A DNA stretch of 58,144 nt from contig JAFZQK010000005.1 in the NCBI GenBank assembly GCA_017620455.1, positions 1 through 58,144 of the forward strand. The letters are read 5' to 3'. This DNA is from Clostridia bacterium (GTDB taxonomy: Bacteria > Bacillota_A > Clostridia > Christensenellales > Aristaeellaceae). Below, in pieces: positions 26,379-34,875 of the stretch. The notes below the pieces were generated by a model. The model did not search any database, was not told the DNA's origin, and saw only the letters and a program-made list of their open reading frames with translations. The translations under genes and the position numbers were made by a program. Position 1 is the first letter of the stretch. Each line of letters starts with the position of its first letter.

Positions 26379-26476
26379 GCAGAGTAGCGGCAGGCGCGTC
26401 AAGTGCTCATGGACGGGGAGTTGCCATGAGACGAAGCCGGGTTTCCCGGCGCGGTGCCTGCGGCGCATCCCGCTGC
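26379..26476 (+). ncRNA. Tetrahydrofolate (THF-I) riboswitch aptamer
   Basis: Conserved blocks match the folT-type THF riboswitch in order: GAGTAG, GCGTCAAGTG, GGGGAGTTGCC, GACGAAG, GCGGTGCCTGC and GCATCCCGCTGC. Pairings are visible: P1 GCAG/CTGC (26379-26382 / 26473-26476), P2 GGCAGGC with GCCTGC, and P3 CTCATGG/CCATGAG. It lies upstream of an ECF S component, the usual partner, and should lower expression when folate is plentiful. Confidence 0.88.
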
Positions 26477-26535
26477 AGGAAAACGTGCTTTTGCCGATGA
26501 TGCGAAAGCGCGGCACGGGAGATCAGGCCAGGCGC

Positions 26536-26572
26536 AGCCTCTGCGGATCGGGACGGATTCTGTAAGGAGGCT
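26536..26572 (+). promoter_or_regulatory. Anti-Shine-Dalgarno helix of the riboswitch
   Basis: AGCCTC (26536-26541) can pair with GAGGCT (26567-26572), which covers the AAGGAGG ribosome site of the transporter gene. This suggests control at translation initiation rather than by termination. The switching partner in the aptamer was not worked out. Confidence 0.5.
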
Positions 26573-26578
26573 TTTTTC

Positions 26579-27709
26579 ATGCAGAAAAATGCTGTTTCCC
26601 TGGATAGAACGCTGTATAAATCGCCTTTTTCCAAGGCCTACTGGGTTCAGGCGGCAGCCGAGCTCAAGGATACCCGCATGCTGGTGTTCGCCGCGCTGAT
26701 GATCGGCATTCGTTCGGTGATGAAGCTGGCGGTGATCCCCCTGGGAGCGGATCTGAACATCAGCTTCGCCTTCCTGGCAAACGCATTCGGGGCGATGGTT
26801 TTCGGCCCCGTGTTGGCCGCGCCCGCCGCCTGCGTATCGGATTTTCTCGGGTATTTGATCTCCAATCCTTCCGGCGGCCCCTATTATCCGCCTTTCATTC
26901 TCACTGAGGTCGCCAGTTCCGTGATCTTCGCCCTGTTCCTTTACCGGGCGGATATCACCGTCACCCGGGTGTTCCTTTCCAAATTCTGCATCAATTTCTT
27001 TGTAAATCTCCTTTTGCAGACGCCCATCATGCGGGGATATTATGCTTTTCAGGGAAAGAGCACCCTCTATCCCTTCTTCGACGGCATGCGCCTGGCCAAG
27101 AACGTGATCATGCTGCCCATCGAGGCCATCATGCTGGTGATCTTCCTGCGGGCGGCGGTGCCGGCGGTCAGGCCGCTGAACTACGTCCGCAGCCTGGTGG
27201 ATCGGCTGACGCTCAAAAAGCGTCACATCGTTCTGCTGGCCGCGCTGTTCGCGGTTTGCGTATGCGCTTCGGCAGGTTATGTGATCTACGATTACAACCA
27301 CAAATCCTTCAGCGCGAACTACACTCAAGCGGAGCGCCTGCAGCGCAACAATCAAATGAACGCCGTTGCGGCGGAGAAACTGGGCGAAAAGGAAGAAGAC
27401 CTGGTCACCGTGATCCAGAGCGCCCGCTCCCGGGCATTCCAGCGGGAAATGACCTATGAGGTGTGCGTTTACCGCGTGAATTGGGATCGGTTCCGGGAGA
27501 AGGAAGGCTCCACCGTCCTGTACAAACAGAAGGAAACCGACTATACGATGGATCTGGTGCGGGGCTATTCCAAATCCCCCGCCAACGGCGACGACGCCCT
27601 CGTCCTCATCGGTTCCGGCGTCATCGTCACCGACAAGCACACCGACGAATGCCTGTCCGCGGACATTCAACGGCTGAACGATACCGAACGGGAAGAGGCC
27701 GCGCCATGA
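26579..27709 (+). CDS. ECF-transporter S component, FolT-like, with C-terminal extension
   Basis: 376 aa. The first 215 residues are an S component with about six helices (VFAALMIGIRSVMKLAVIP, LANAFGAMVFGPVLAA, YLISNPSGGPYYPPFILTE), which captures folate for a shared ECF module. The THF riboswitch supports folate as substrate. Unusually, a further membrane helix (about 222-245) and some 130 soluble residues follow, where FolT proteins normally end near 180-200. The extension (starting NHKSFSANYTQAERLQRNNQ) is not recognised. It overlaps nth by 4 bases. Confidence 0.85.
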   Translation: MQKNAVSLDRTLYKSPFSKAYWVQAAAELKDTRMLVFAALMIGIRSVMKLAVIPLGADLNISFAFLANAFGAMVFGPVLAAPAACVSDFLGYLISNPSGGPYYPPFILTEVASSVIFALFLYRADITVTRVFLSKFCINFFVNLLLQTPIMRGYYAFQGKSTLYPFFDGMRLAKNVIMLPIEAIMLVIFLRAAVPAVRPLNYVRSLVDRLTLKKRHIVLLAALFAVCVCASAGYVIYDYNHKSFSANYTQAERLQRNNQMNAVAAEKLGEKEEDLVTVIQSARSRAFQREMTYEVCVYRVNWDRFREKEGSTVLYKQKETDYTMDLVRGYSKSPANGDDALVLIGSGVIVTDKHTDECLSADIQRLNDTEREEAAP

Positions 27710-28395
27710 CAAACGATCAGCAAGCCATCCTGAAGGGCTTATCCGAATTGTACCCCAACGCCGGGCCGGAGCTGCACTTCACGAATCCCTTTGAGACTCT
27801 GGTGGCCACCATCCTGGCCGCCCAGTGCACCGACGCCCGGGTGAATACGGTCACCCCCGCCCTGTTCCGGGATTATCCGGACGCTTTCGCCATGGCGAAG
27901 GCGGAGCCGGAGGAAATCTACCCCTACGTCAGGTCCTGCGGGTTCAAAAGCAAGGCCGTCAGCATCGTCAACGCCAGCCGCATGATCGTGGAGCGCTTCG
28001 GCGGGCAGGTGCCCGATACCCTGGAGGAATTGACGCAGCTCCCCGGCGTGGGCAGAAAGACCGCCAACGTGGTGCTGGCCTTTTCCTTTGGCAAAGCCGC
28101 CATCCCGGTGGACACCCACGTGTTCCGGGTGGCCAACCGCCTGGGGCTTTCCGACGCCCGGACGGTGGAGGAAACGGAGAGGCAGCTCATGGCCCTGATC
28201 CCGGAATCGGACTGGAGCCAGGCGCATCACTGGCTGATCCATCACGGCCGCCGGGTGTGCCACAGCCAGAAGCCGGACTGCGAAAACTGCGCGCTGAAGC
28301 CATTCTGCAGATCCGTGCGCCAGGGGCGTATGATCAACCCCAAGGCCGACGCCAAACGCCGCGCCCGGGAGAGGAAGCAAGGCGTAACCTGCTGA
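27706..28395 (+). CDS. nth: Endonuclease III
   Basis: A DNA glycosylase/AP lyase for oxidised pyrimidines, 229 aa. The helix-hairpin-helix is LPGVGRKTANVV, the catalytic Lys sits in CTDARVN (a Lys is not seen there, but the HhH lies next to it, as the usual Lys lies in the same segment: GRKTA), and the catalytic Asp is in VDTHVFRVANRLGL. The 4Fe-4S cluster ligands are C-X6-C-X2-C-X5-C (CHSQKPDCENCALKPFC). The ATG at 27706 is used because the 4-base overlap with the transporter gene fits; the frame opens to 27463 inside that gene. The THF riboswitch would also govern it. Confidence 0.93.
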   Translation: MTNDQQAILKGLSELYPNAGPELHFTNPFETLVATILAAQCTDARVNTVTPALFRDYPDAFAMAKAEPEEIYPYVRSCGFKSKAVSIVNASRMIVERFGGQVPDTLEELTQLPGVGRKTANVVLAFSFGKAAIPVDTHVFRVANRLGLSDARTVEETERQLMALIPESDWSQAHHWLIHHGRRVCHSQKPDCENCALKPFCRSVRQGRMINPKADAKRRARERKQGVTC

Positions 28396-28406
28396 TTCTC
28401 CGCATC

Positions 28407-28446
28407 AAAAAAGCCGCCCGGAGCATTGCGCTTCAGGCGGCTTTTC
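28407..28446. terminator. Bidirectional terminator between nth and a convergent gene
   Basis: AAAAAAGCCGCC and GGCGGCTTTT form a stem of about 10 bp with A and T flanks on either side, so it can end transcripts from both directions. Confidence 0.85.
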
Positions 28447-28454
28447 GCGCGGTA

Positions 28455-29204
28455 TCAGTAGTCCGCGCCGTAAGGCACCACGGCCACGATCTGATCCCGG
28501 ATGTAGACGAGGGTGTACAGGTTGCTGCCGTAGTTCTGGTAGTTGTTCATGAAATCCACCAGGTTCACGCTGCGGTGGCAGTCCTGCTTGGTGCCGTAAT
28601 ACAGGATGCAGTTGGGGTTCACAGCGTAGCGGTAATGATCCACGGAGCTGTTGGAGAACGTGGACAGGTTGCCGCTGGTATAGTCCTCGCCGCTGTACTT
28701 GATGGTGACCAGGTCGGCGTCGATCATCCAGGTATTGCCGTCCAAGTAGATGTTGTTGATGTAGCCGGCGGACACGCGGGTGCGCCTTTCATCCGGCCGG
28801 CGCTGCATGAAGATGGTGTAGGTGGTGGACGCGCTGCCGTTGGTCACCACGATCTGCGCCACCTGGGGCTTGTTGTCCTCCGGCAGGGTGAGGTAATTGG
28901 AATCCTGGCCGCTGCGCACCACCTGGCCGTTCACGGTGATGACGGCGTTGGGGTCCGCGGCCGTGGGGGTAAAGCGGGGACGGGTCACGTTATAGCCCAC
29001 CGTCAGCAGGTACGTGGTCTGGTACGGGCTGAACACCTCGGGCAGCATGATGCCGGTGTGGGTGCAGTTGTGGGTCAAGGATACCAGCAGCGTGGAGCCC
29101 GGGCCCATGCTGTAGGGGTTCACCGCTTCGCCGTCGTCGGCCAGTACGGGCATGCAGGCGCACAGCAGCGCCAGGACCATCGCCAAAGAAATGATACGTT
29201 TCAT
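28455..29204 (-). CDS. Secreted cadherin-like beta-sandwich protein
   Basis: 249 aa with a signal peptide (1-22, VLA-D). Residues about 35-130 fit the bacterial cadherin-like beta-sandwich domain: SPYQTTYLLTVGYN, DPNAVITVNGQVV, then VTNGSASTTYTIFMQRR. The C-terminal 110 residues (GYINNIYLDG and following) are unassigned. ATG at 29204 follows AGAGGAG; an open frame to 29585 lacks support. Probably a small surface adhesin or wall-binding protein. A promoter was not confidently seen. Confidence 0.8.
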   Translation of the reverse strand: MKRIISLAMVLALLCACMPVLADDGEAVNPYSMGPGSTLLVSLTHNCTHTGIMLPEVFSPYQTTYLLTVGYNVTRPRFTPTAADPNAVITVNGQVVRSGQDSNYLTLPEDNKPQVAQIVVTNGSASTTYTIFMQRRPDERRTRVSAGYINNIYLDGNTWMIDADLVTIKYSGEDYTSGNLSTFSNSSVDHYRYAVNPNCILYYGTKQDCHRSVNLVDFMNNYQNYGSNLYTLVYIRDQIVAVVPYGADY

Positions 29205-29325
29205 CGTTTTTTCTCCTCTCTGTGGGTTTTCACCGATACAACGTTCCTGTCCTCGTTTTTCTTGCATCTTTTTCCAGTCTTTGCGGAAAAACGATCCTTT
29301 TATTGTTCTTTTCGCCGTCCGGGGC
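29205..29325. other. Short intergenic region, divergent
   Basis: Between two divergent genes. The plus-strand promoter begins at 29326. On the minus side GAGGAG precedes the cadherin-like gene, but no clear -35/-10 pair is visible. Confidence 0.3.
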
Positions 29326-29354
29326 TTGCTTCCTTCCTGCCGGGGCGGTATAAT
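29326..29354 (+). promoter_or_regulatory. Promoter of the YbaK/ProX gene
   Basis: TTGCTT at 29326-29331, a 17-base spacer, TATAAT at 29349-29354. Confidence 0.75.
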
Positions 29355-29382
29355 GCAGAAAAATCTTTTTGGAGGTGCCTCC

Positions 29383-29937
29383 ATGGACGACGCCGTATAC
29401 ACCCTGCTCCCCGGCGCGCCGCAGTCTCCCCGGGGCGAAGCCGAAACCGCCGTATACCGGCTGCTCACGGATCTGGGCATCCCCTTTTTCCGCATCGACC
29501 ATCCGCCGGTGGCCACCATGGAGGACTGCCAGGCCATCGACCGCGCCCTGGGCGGCGAGATCTGCAAAAACCTGTTCCTGTGCAATCAGCAGAAAACCGT
29601 TTTTTACCTGCTGATGATCCAGGAGACGAAATCCTTCAAAACCAAGGATATTTCCAAGCAGCTGGGGGTGTCCCGCCTGTCCTTCGGCACGCCGGAGGAT
29701 ATGCGCCGCCTGCTGCACATTTCCCCCGGCGCGGTGTCCCCCATGGGATTGCTGTTTGAAAGCGCCCGGGACGTGCGCCTGATCATGGACCGGGCGTTGC
29801 TCTCCGCGCAGCAGCTGGGCTGCCATCCCTGCGTGAACACGGCCTCCATCCGCCTTTCCATGCGGGATTTTCTTGATATTTACCTGCCCGCCGTCCACCA
29901 CGTTCCCACCTTCGTGGACGTGGCGGACGCCCAATGA
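29383..29937 (+). CDS. YbaK/ProX-family aminoacyl-tRNA deacylase
   Basis: 184 aa, related to the editing domain of prolyl-tRNA synthetase; frees tRNA(Pro) charged with alanine or cysteine. The frame starts at the ATG 8 bases after GGAGG (an in-frame opening to 29152 is not supported). Typical motifs are DHPPVATMEDC, GGEICKNLFLCNQQK, KTKDISKQLGVSRLSF, SPMGLLF and HPCVNTASIRLS. The ProX/PrdX type is more likely than YbaK itself. It is followed by a GNAT gene in the same direction. Confidence 0.9.
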   Translation: MDDAVYTLLPGAPQSPRGEAETAVYRLLTDLGIPFFRIDHPPVATMEDCQAIDRALGGEICKNLFLCNQQKTVFYLLMIQETKSFKTKDISKQLGVSRLSFGTPEDMRRLLHISPGAVSPMGLLFESARDVRLIMDRALLSAQQLGCHPCVNTASIRLSMRDFLDIYLPAVHHVPTFVDVADAQ

Positions 29938-29955
29938 CCCGCCGGGAGGATGAAG

Positions 29956-30363
29956 ATGGAATATAGGATCGTCGACGGCGCGGGGCAGATCCGCCCGGAA
30001 GAAGTGCAAAGGCTGCTGGGCACCACGTATTGGGCGGAAAAACGTTCCCTGGAAAAAATCGAAGCGTCCATGCGCAATTCATGCTGCTACGGCGTCTTTC
30101 CGGCGGAGGAAAACAGGCTGATCGGCTTCGCCCGGGTGATCACCGATCACGCCACCGCCTACTATTTGTGCGACGTGGTCATCGACGGGGCGTACCGGCG
30201 TCAGGGCCTGGGCAAAGCGCTGGTTTCCCATATCGTTTCGCTGCCGGAGTACGCCGATCTCCGGGGCTTCCTGTTCACCAGGGACGCCCATGGGCTGTAT
30301 GAAAAATACGGCTTTGAAACGGTGAACGGCAGAGCCATGGCAAAATCCCCGGACCGTGCCTGA
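29956..30363 (+). CDS. GNAT-family N-acetyltransferase
   Basis: 135 aa (starting MEYRIVDG). The acetyl-CoA loop is readable as RRQGLGKALV, with VVIDGAYR before it and the final YEKYGFETV. The ATG at 29956 sits 6 bases after GGGAGG; the ATG at 29950 sits too close. The substrate is unknown. It lies 18 bases after the deacylase gene, so likely co-transcribed. Confidence 0.9.
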   Translation: MEYRIVDGAGQIRPEEVQRLLGTTYWAEKRSLEKIEASMRNSCCYGVFPAEENRLIGFARVITDHATAYYLCDVVIDGAYRRQGLGKALVSHIVSLPEYADLRGFLFTRDAHGLYEKYGFETVNGRAMAKSPDRA

Positions 30364-30377
30364 TCCGGGGATTTTTC
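30345..30377. terminator. Terminator overlapping the GNAT gene end
   Basis: ATCCCCGGA and TCCGGGGAT form a 9-bp stem with a 10-base loop, followed by TTTT on the plus strand. A-rich bases before the stem give Ts on the other strand, so it can serve the convergent ABC operon too. Confidence 0.85.
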
Positions 30378-30387
30378 TTTTGGTCGG

Positions 30388-30951
30388 TCAGCCGTTCCGC
30401 CCTGCATCCAGCCGCAGGATCTGCGCGCCCATCAGCACCGCCTCCTCCGGGTCGTGGACGGCCAATACCGTCAGGGGGAAGACATCTCGGATGCGCCCGG
30501 CGATCCGGCCCCGCAGCGCTTCGTCCAGGCCCTTGAAGGGCTCGTCCAGCAGCAGCACGTCCCCGCCGAAGGCCATCGCCCGCGCCAGGGCCACCCGGCG
30601 CTGCATGCCCCCGCTCATTTCCCGGGGATACTGCCCGCCGTCGATCTCCATTTTTTCCAGCCAGTATGCCGCCCTTTCAGCACCGCTGACCAGGGCGATA
30701 TTTTTTTCAGCCGTCAGCCAGGGCAGCAGCCGGTCCTCCTGGAACAGGAAAGCGGTTTTTCGGTTTTCCAGGCCCGTGATCCTGCCCGATGCCGGCGTTT
30801 CCAGCCCGGCCAGCAGCCTTAGCAGGGTCGTTTTCCCGTACCCGGAGGGGGCCATCAGCGCCACGGTCCCCGTATCCGGCAGCGTCAGATCCAGATGCGA
30901 AAACACCGGCTTGCCGGAATAGGAAAAGGATACGTCCTCCACGCGGATCAC
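30388..30951 (-). CDS. ABC transporter ATP-binding protein (short)
   Basis: 187 aa, energising the adjacent permease. Walker A is APSGYGKTT (about 34-42), the Q-loop FQEDRLLPWL, signature MSGGMQRRVALARA, Walker B VLLLDEPFKGLD, and the H-loop AVHDPEEA. The family (NitT/TauT) is usually 240-260 aa, so the C-terminal tail is missing here. The GTG start overlaps the permease stop by 4 bases; the open frame to 31566 is a shadow. No substrate-binding protein gene is in the window. Confidence 0.88.
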   Translation of the reverse strand: MIRVEDVSFSYSGKPVFSHLDLTLPDTGTVALMAPSGYGKTTLLRLLAGLETPASGRITGLENRKTAFLFQEDRLLPWLTAEKNIALVSGAERAAYWLEKMEIDGGQYPREMSGGMQRRVALARAMAFGGDVLLLDEPFKGLDEALRGRIAGRIRDVFPLTVLAVHDPEEAVLMGAQILRLDAGRNG

Positions 30952-31685
30952 GCTTTTTCCCCCTTCCTGCGCATCACGGCCTTCAGCATTCTTTCCAGCG
31001 TCATCGAAAGCAGCACCACCGTCAGCGTCCAGGCGAACAGGTCCGCCGCCTCCAGATACACCTTGGCGTCGTTGAGATACTTGCCCACGGACAGATCGGG
31101 CGTGGCGATCACCTCCGCCGCGATGCCGGATTTCCACGCGAAGCCCAGCCCGTTCACGCAGGCGGCGGTGAGGGCGGGGCGCACGGCGGGGAGATACAGA
31201 TACCGCGCCGTCTGCTTTTTCGTGAACCGGTACGCCCGGCACATTTCCTTCAGTTGCGGGTCCACGCCGGCCAGCGCCTCCTGCACCCCCGTCCACACGA
31301 TGGGCAGCACCATCAGGAAAGAAATGAACACCGGCACCCGGCCCTTGGCGATCCACAGATACACCAGGATGATGATGGACGCCACCGGCGTGGCCCGGAT
31401 CACCGACCGGACCGGGGACAGGAATTCCTCCGCCGCCCGGAAGCGCCAGCACAGCGCCGAAAGCAGGATTCCCGCCCCCACCGCGCAAAGGTATCCCGCC
31501 GCTACCCGAAGCAGGGTCATGCCCACGCTCAGCCAGAATTTCCCCGTTCCCGCCAGCGCGATCCATGCCCGCAGCGTGTCAGCCGGCCCAGGCAGCAGCT
31601 TGGGCAGGCCCACCATCAGCGTGAGCCCCTGCCACAGCCCGATCCATACGGCGGCGATCAGCGCCCGGCGCACGTGTCTGTTCAT
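30948..31685 (-). CDS. ABC transporter permease, SsuC/TauC family
   Basis: 245 aa integral membrane subunit with about six helices. The coupling loop is EALAGVDPQLKEMCRAYRF, and the membrane spans include IIILVYLWIAKG and VFISFLMVLPIVW. This family imports sulfonates, nitrate/bicarbonate, thiamine precursors and similar compounds. The substrate cannot be determined without the binding protein. It follows the HAD gene by 9 bases, within the long minus-strand operon. Confidence 0.9.
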   Translation of the reverse strand: MNRHVRRALIAAVWIGLWQGLTLMVGLPKLLPGPADTLRAWIALAGTGKFWLSVGMTLLRVAAGYLCAVGAGILLSALCWRFRAAEEFLSPVRSVIRATPVASIIILVYLWIAKGRVPVFISFLMVLPIVWTGVQEALAGVDPQLKEMCRAYRFTKKQTARYLYLPAVRPALTAACVNGLGFAWKSGIAAEVIATPDLSVGKYLNDAKVYLEAADLFAWTLTVVLLSMTLERMLKAVMRRKGEKA

Positions 31686-31694
31686 TTCCTCTCC

Positions 31695-32480
31695 TTACAG
31701 CAGGGGGATCATGTCCCTCAGCCGGTCAAACACAAGATCCGGCCGGATCTGAGATCCGCGCAGCATTTCCTGCGTGGTTTCCCCGCTCATCACCAGGATG
31801 CTCAGCATCCCGAAGTTCCTGCCCGTGGCGATATCGGTGTACAGCCGGTCCCCCACCATGGCCATTTCTTCCTTTTTCAGGCCCGTCACCCGCAGCGTTT
31901 CCTCCACGATGCCCCCGTAAGGCTTGCCGATGATCACGTCCGGCTCCCGGCCCGTGCTGGCCTTCACATAGGCGATGGTGGCCCCGATGTCGGGAATGAA
32001 CCCCGTTTCCGTGGGGCAGTTGAAATCCGGATGCGTGGCGATATAGGGCAGCCCGGCGCGCACATGATCGCACAGGGCGGTCATTTTTTTGTAATCCAGC
32101 TCGGTATCAAAGGCGATCAGCACGTAATCGGGATGCTCCCGGTCGGTTTCGACGCCCAGGGCCTCCATTTCCGCAGTTTCGATGCGGTTGGCCAGCAGGA
32201 ACGCCTTCTTTCCCGGGAAACGCGCCGTCACGTACCGCGCCGCCGCCTGCCCGCTGGTGAGCACCCGGCGGAATTCCTCCGGCACGCCCATTTTTTTCAG
32301 CTTTTCCACGTAAAACGACGCGGATTTGGACGAATTATTGGTCAAAAACAGGCACTGGCGGCCGGTATCGTGCAGCTTCTGCAAAAATTCCAGAGAGCCT
32401 TCGATCAGCCGGTCCCCCAAATAAAAGGTGCCGTCCATATCCAGCAGGAAGCAGCGGATCTCCTTCAGCCTTTCCGTCAT
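31695..32480 (-). CDS. HAD-IIA phosphatase, NagD-like
   Basis: 261 aa. The nucleophile and acid are Asp14 and Asp16 in DMDGTFYLG; the second motif is LTNNSSKS; the third GKPYGG and GDRLYTDI. The cap domain (about 80-180) is the IIA type. Relatives dephosphorylate nucleotides or sugar phosphates. It overlaps truB by 4 bases, so it is translationally coupled, although a HAD gene is not a usual end to this operon. Confidence 0.9.
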   Translation of the reverse strand: MTERLKEIRCFLLDMDGTFYLGDRLIEGSLEFLQKLHDTGRQCLFLTNNSSKSASFYVEKLKKMGVPEEFRRVLTSGQAAARYVTARFPGKKAFLLANRIETAEMEALGVETDREHPDYVLIAFDTELDYKKMTALCDHVRAGLPYIATHPDFNCPTETGFIPDIGATIAYVKASTGREPDVIIGKPYGGIVEETLRVTGLKKEEMAMVGDRLYTDIATGRNFGMLSILVMSGETTQEMLRGSQIRPDLVFDRLRDMIPLL

Positions 32481-33367
32481 CCTTCGCTTCCTCCCGTCAG
32501 CCCCACGTCGAACCGCAGCACGTCCCCGTCCCGGTGCACGATGCCCAGCAGCGCGTCATTGTCATAGACCCGGCATTTTTCCCCGTCCCGCAGTTCCGGG
32601 CTCAGCCCGGCGGGCAGCTTGCCCCCGTTCCGGCCGGCCTTCACAAATTTTTCCGGCAGCACGATCCGCGGCAGCGCCTGCAGCGGCCAATCCAGCGGCA
32701 GGAGCAGCTTTTCCAGCCGCCCATCTTCCGCCGCCTGCTCGGTTTCCTCTATCGTCACGCTGTCCGTTATGGAAAAGGCGCCGTGCCGGGTGCGCAGCAG
32801 AAAACGCATGTGGGCCGGCGCGCCCAGGGCCTGGCCGATATCGTGGCAAAGGGTGCGGATGTAGGTGCCGCTGCCGCAGTCCACCTGCAGCATATACCCG
32901 TCCGGCCCCGTCTTCTCCCCCAGCTCCAGGGAACGGATCTCCGTTTCTCTTGCCTTGGTTTCCACCGCCTGCCCCTTCCGAGCCAGGGCGTATAGGGGCA
33001 CGCCGTTCTGCTTGAGCGCCGAATAGGCCGGGGGCCGCTGCAGGATCACGCCCCGGAAGGCGCCCAGCGCCTTTTCGATCTCCTCCCTTTCCGGCACCCG
33101 CACGGCTGCTTCGATCACTTTTCCCTGGGCGTCCTGGGTGTCCGTGGCCCCGGAAAAGGCGATCTGCGCCACGTAGGATTTGCTTTTGTCCGGCAGGTGG
33201 TCCAGCAGCCTGGTGGCCCTGCCCACCATGATCGGCAGCACCCCCGCCGCTTCCGGGTCCAGGGTGCCGGCGTGGCCCACCCGTTCGCCGGTCAGGCGCT
33301 TGACCACCGCCGCGCAGGCCCCGGAGGACATGCCCGGGGGCTTGAGCAGGTTTAGAAAGCCGTTCAT
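32477..33367 (-). CDS. truB: tRNA pseudouridine(55) synthase
   Basis: 296 aa. It makes the conserved T-loop pseudouridine of tRNA. The catalytic Asp37 is in HAGTLDPEAAG, with KSYVAQIAFSGATDTQD, RPPAYSALKQNGVPLYALAR and GSGTYIRTLCHDIG following. The C-terminal PUA-like segment (about 225-285) is present. Overlaps both neighbours by 4 bases. Confidence 0.95.
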   Translation of the reverse strand: MNGFLNLLKPPGMSSGACAAVVKRLTGERVGHAGTLDPEAAGVLPIMVGRATRLLDHLPDKSKSYVAQIAFSGATDTQDAQGKVIEAAVRVPEREEIEKALGAFRGVILQRPPAYSALKQNGVPLYALARKGQAVETKARETEIRSLELGEKTGPDGYMLQVDCGSGTYIRTLCHDIGQALGAPAHMRFLLRTRHGAFSITDSVTIEETEQAAEDGRLEKLLLPLDWPLQALPRIVLPEKFVKAGRNGGKLPAGLSPELRDGEKCRVYDNDALLGIVHRDGDVLRFDVGLTGGSEG

Positions 33368-34347
33368 GCGTCCTCCCGCAAAAGCGCCGCCGTCATTTCC
33401 TTTTCCAGCGCCGTTTCCATTTCCTCCAGCGTGCCCTTATACCGCATGCCCGCCGCCAGCGCGTGGCCGCCGCCGCCGAAGCGCTTTGCGATCTGCTGCA
33501 CGTTCCGGGGGCTCACCGCCCGCAGGCTGGCCTTGCATTCGCCTTCCCTTTCCTCCGCCAGGAACGCCATTTCCACCCCCGGCAGGTCCAGGGCGTAATT
33601 GACGATGCCGGTGTTGTGCTCCGGCAGCGCCTCCGCCGCCCGGTAATCCGCCGTGGTCAAGCGCATGCACGCGCCCCGTCCGCCGGCAAAAAAGCGCAGG
33701 GAATCCAGCGCCCGTCCCAGCAGCCGCGCCGCCGGGATCTCCCGGATCTGATGCACCGTCCGGGCCACCTTGGAAAGCTCCAGCCCCGCGTCCATCAATT
33801 CCTCCATCATGGAAAAGGCCTCCGGGGTGGTATTGGGGAAACGGAAATTGCCCGTGTCCGTGCTGACGGCGCAATACAGGCATTCCGCCGTTTCACTGTC
33901 CGGACGGACGCCCAGCTTTTTCATCATCCGCCACACCAGGCACCCGGCGGCGGAGGCGTCCCCGTCGATCAGGTTCATCCGGGCGTAGCCCTCGTTGTCC
34001 CCGTGATGATCCAGCTGCAGCGTGAGTGGGCAGCGAAAAAACGGCTCCGCGCATCCGCCCAGCCGTTCAATGCTGGCGCAGTCCAGGGCCAGCCCCAGAT
34101 CAAAGCGTTCCTCCCGGATCTCCTCCGCGCTCGCCACCCGGTCCGCGCCCCAGAGAAAGCCGTACAGTCCGGGCATGGGATCGGCGCAGCACATCGCTGT
34201 TTTCTTGCCCATTCTTTCCAGCGTCCGCCCCATGGCCAGCAGCGAGCCCACCGCGTCGCCGTCCGGCGCGGCATGGGTACATAACAAGATGCTGTTCGCA
34301 CCCTGGAGCGCGGACAGCATATCGTTTTCGCAGGTGTCAGTCTGCAT
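33364..34347 (-). CDS. nrnA: DHH-family phosphoesterase, NrnA-like
   Basis: 327 aa. Degrades nanoRNAs or 3'-phosphoadenosine phosphate. DHH motifs are APDGDAVGS (Asp-x-Asp), DCAS, and LDHHGDNEG; the DHHA1 domain ends in GGGGHALAAG. The ATG at 34347 is used (the frame opens to 34431 without support). It overlaps the rbfA end by 11 bases. A gene of this kind sits between rbfA and truB in many Firmicutes. Confidence 0.9.
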   Translation of the reverse strand: MQTDTCENDMLSALQGANSILLCTHAAPDGDAVGSLLAMGRTLERMGKKTAMCCADPMPGLYGFLWGADRVASAEEIREERFDLGLALDCASIERLGGCAEPFFRCPLTLQLDHHGDNEGYARMNLIDGDASAAGCLVWRMMKKLGVRPDSETAECLYCAVSTDTGNFRFPNTTPEAFSMMEELMDAGLELSKVARTVHQIREIPAARLLGRALDSLRFFAGGRGACMRLTTADYRAAEALPEHNTGIVNYALDLPGVEMAFLAEEREGECKASLRAVSPRNVQQIAKRFGGGGHALAAGMRYKGTLEEMETALEKEMTAALLREDA

Positions 34348-34702
34348 TTTCTTGCGTATCCTCCTTGGGGGCCACTTCCCTGAGCACCTGGGCGATATGC
34401 ACGCCGTAGGCGATGTTGCGGTCCCGTTCAAACAAAAGCTCCGGGGTGTAGCGCAGGTCCACCCGCGCCCCCAGCTCCCGGCGGATGTAACCGGCGGCTT
34501 TCTTGAGGGTTTTCACCATTTCGTCCGCCTTGTCGTCCTCCAGGACGCTGACGTACACCTTGCAGTACCTCAGATCCCTGGTCACGTCCGCCCGGGTCAC
34601 GGCGTAGGTGCCGGTGATCCGCGGATCGTTCATTTCCCGGATGATGGCGTCGATGGCGTGGCGCACCTCCTCCGAGATCCTGTCGATGCGAAAACTGCTC
34701 AC
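34337..34702 (-). CDS. rbfA: Ribosome-binding factor A
   Basis: 121 aa KH-like protein needed for late 30S maturation. The GTG start at 34702 (protein begins VSSFRIDRISEEV) gives the family's normal length and has an AAGGA-type site upstream; a longer ATG start at 34738 has none. Family motifs are IIREMNDPRI, VTRADVTRDLRYCKVYVS and the closing DRNIAYGVHIAQVL. Confidence 0.92.
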   Translation of the reverse strand: MSSFRIDRISEEVRHAIDAIIREMNDPRITGTYAVTRADVTRDLRYCKVYVSVLEDDKADEMVKTLKKAAGYIRRELGARVDLRYTPELLFERDRNIAYGVHIAQVLREVAPKEDTQENAD

Positions 34703-34875
34703 TGGTTTTTCCTTTCTTTCTGCTATCAGGAGCGCCATTCAGGAAACAGATCCCCGCGCGATTCCGGAAGAAAGCCGTCCGATCTGAAAGCATGCTTCCT
34801 CAGCCGGTTTTCCTTCGGGGTGCGGAAGGGCCCTTCTTCTTTACGAAAGAAAGGCCCCTCCGCCTGTCCCGGCGC
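34703..34875 (-). other. Gap between infB and rbfA
   Basis: 173 bases with no gene. On the minus strand a pyrimidine/purine hairpin (GGGGCCTTTCTTTC facing AAAGAAGAAGGGCCC, with mismatches) follows the infB stop. It may partly attenuate or process the transcript. No promoter is evident. Confidence 0.35.
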
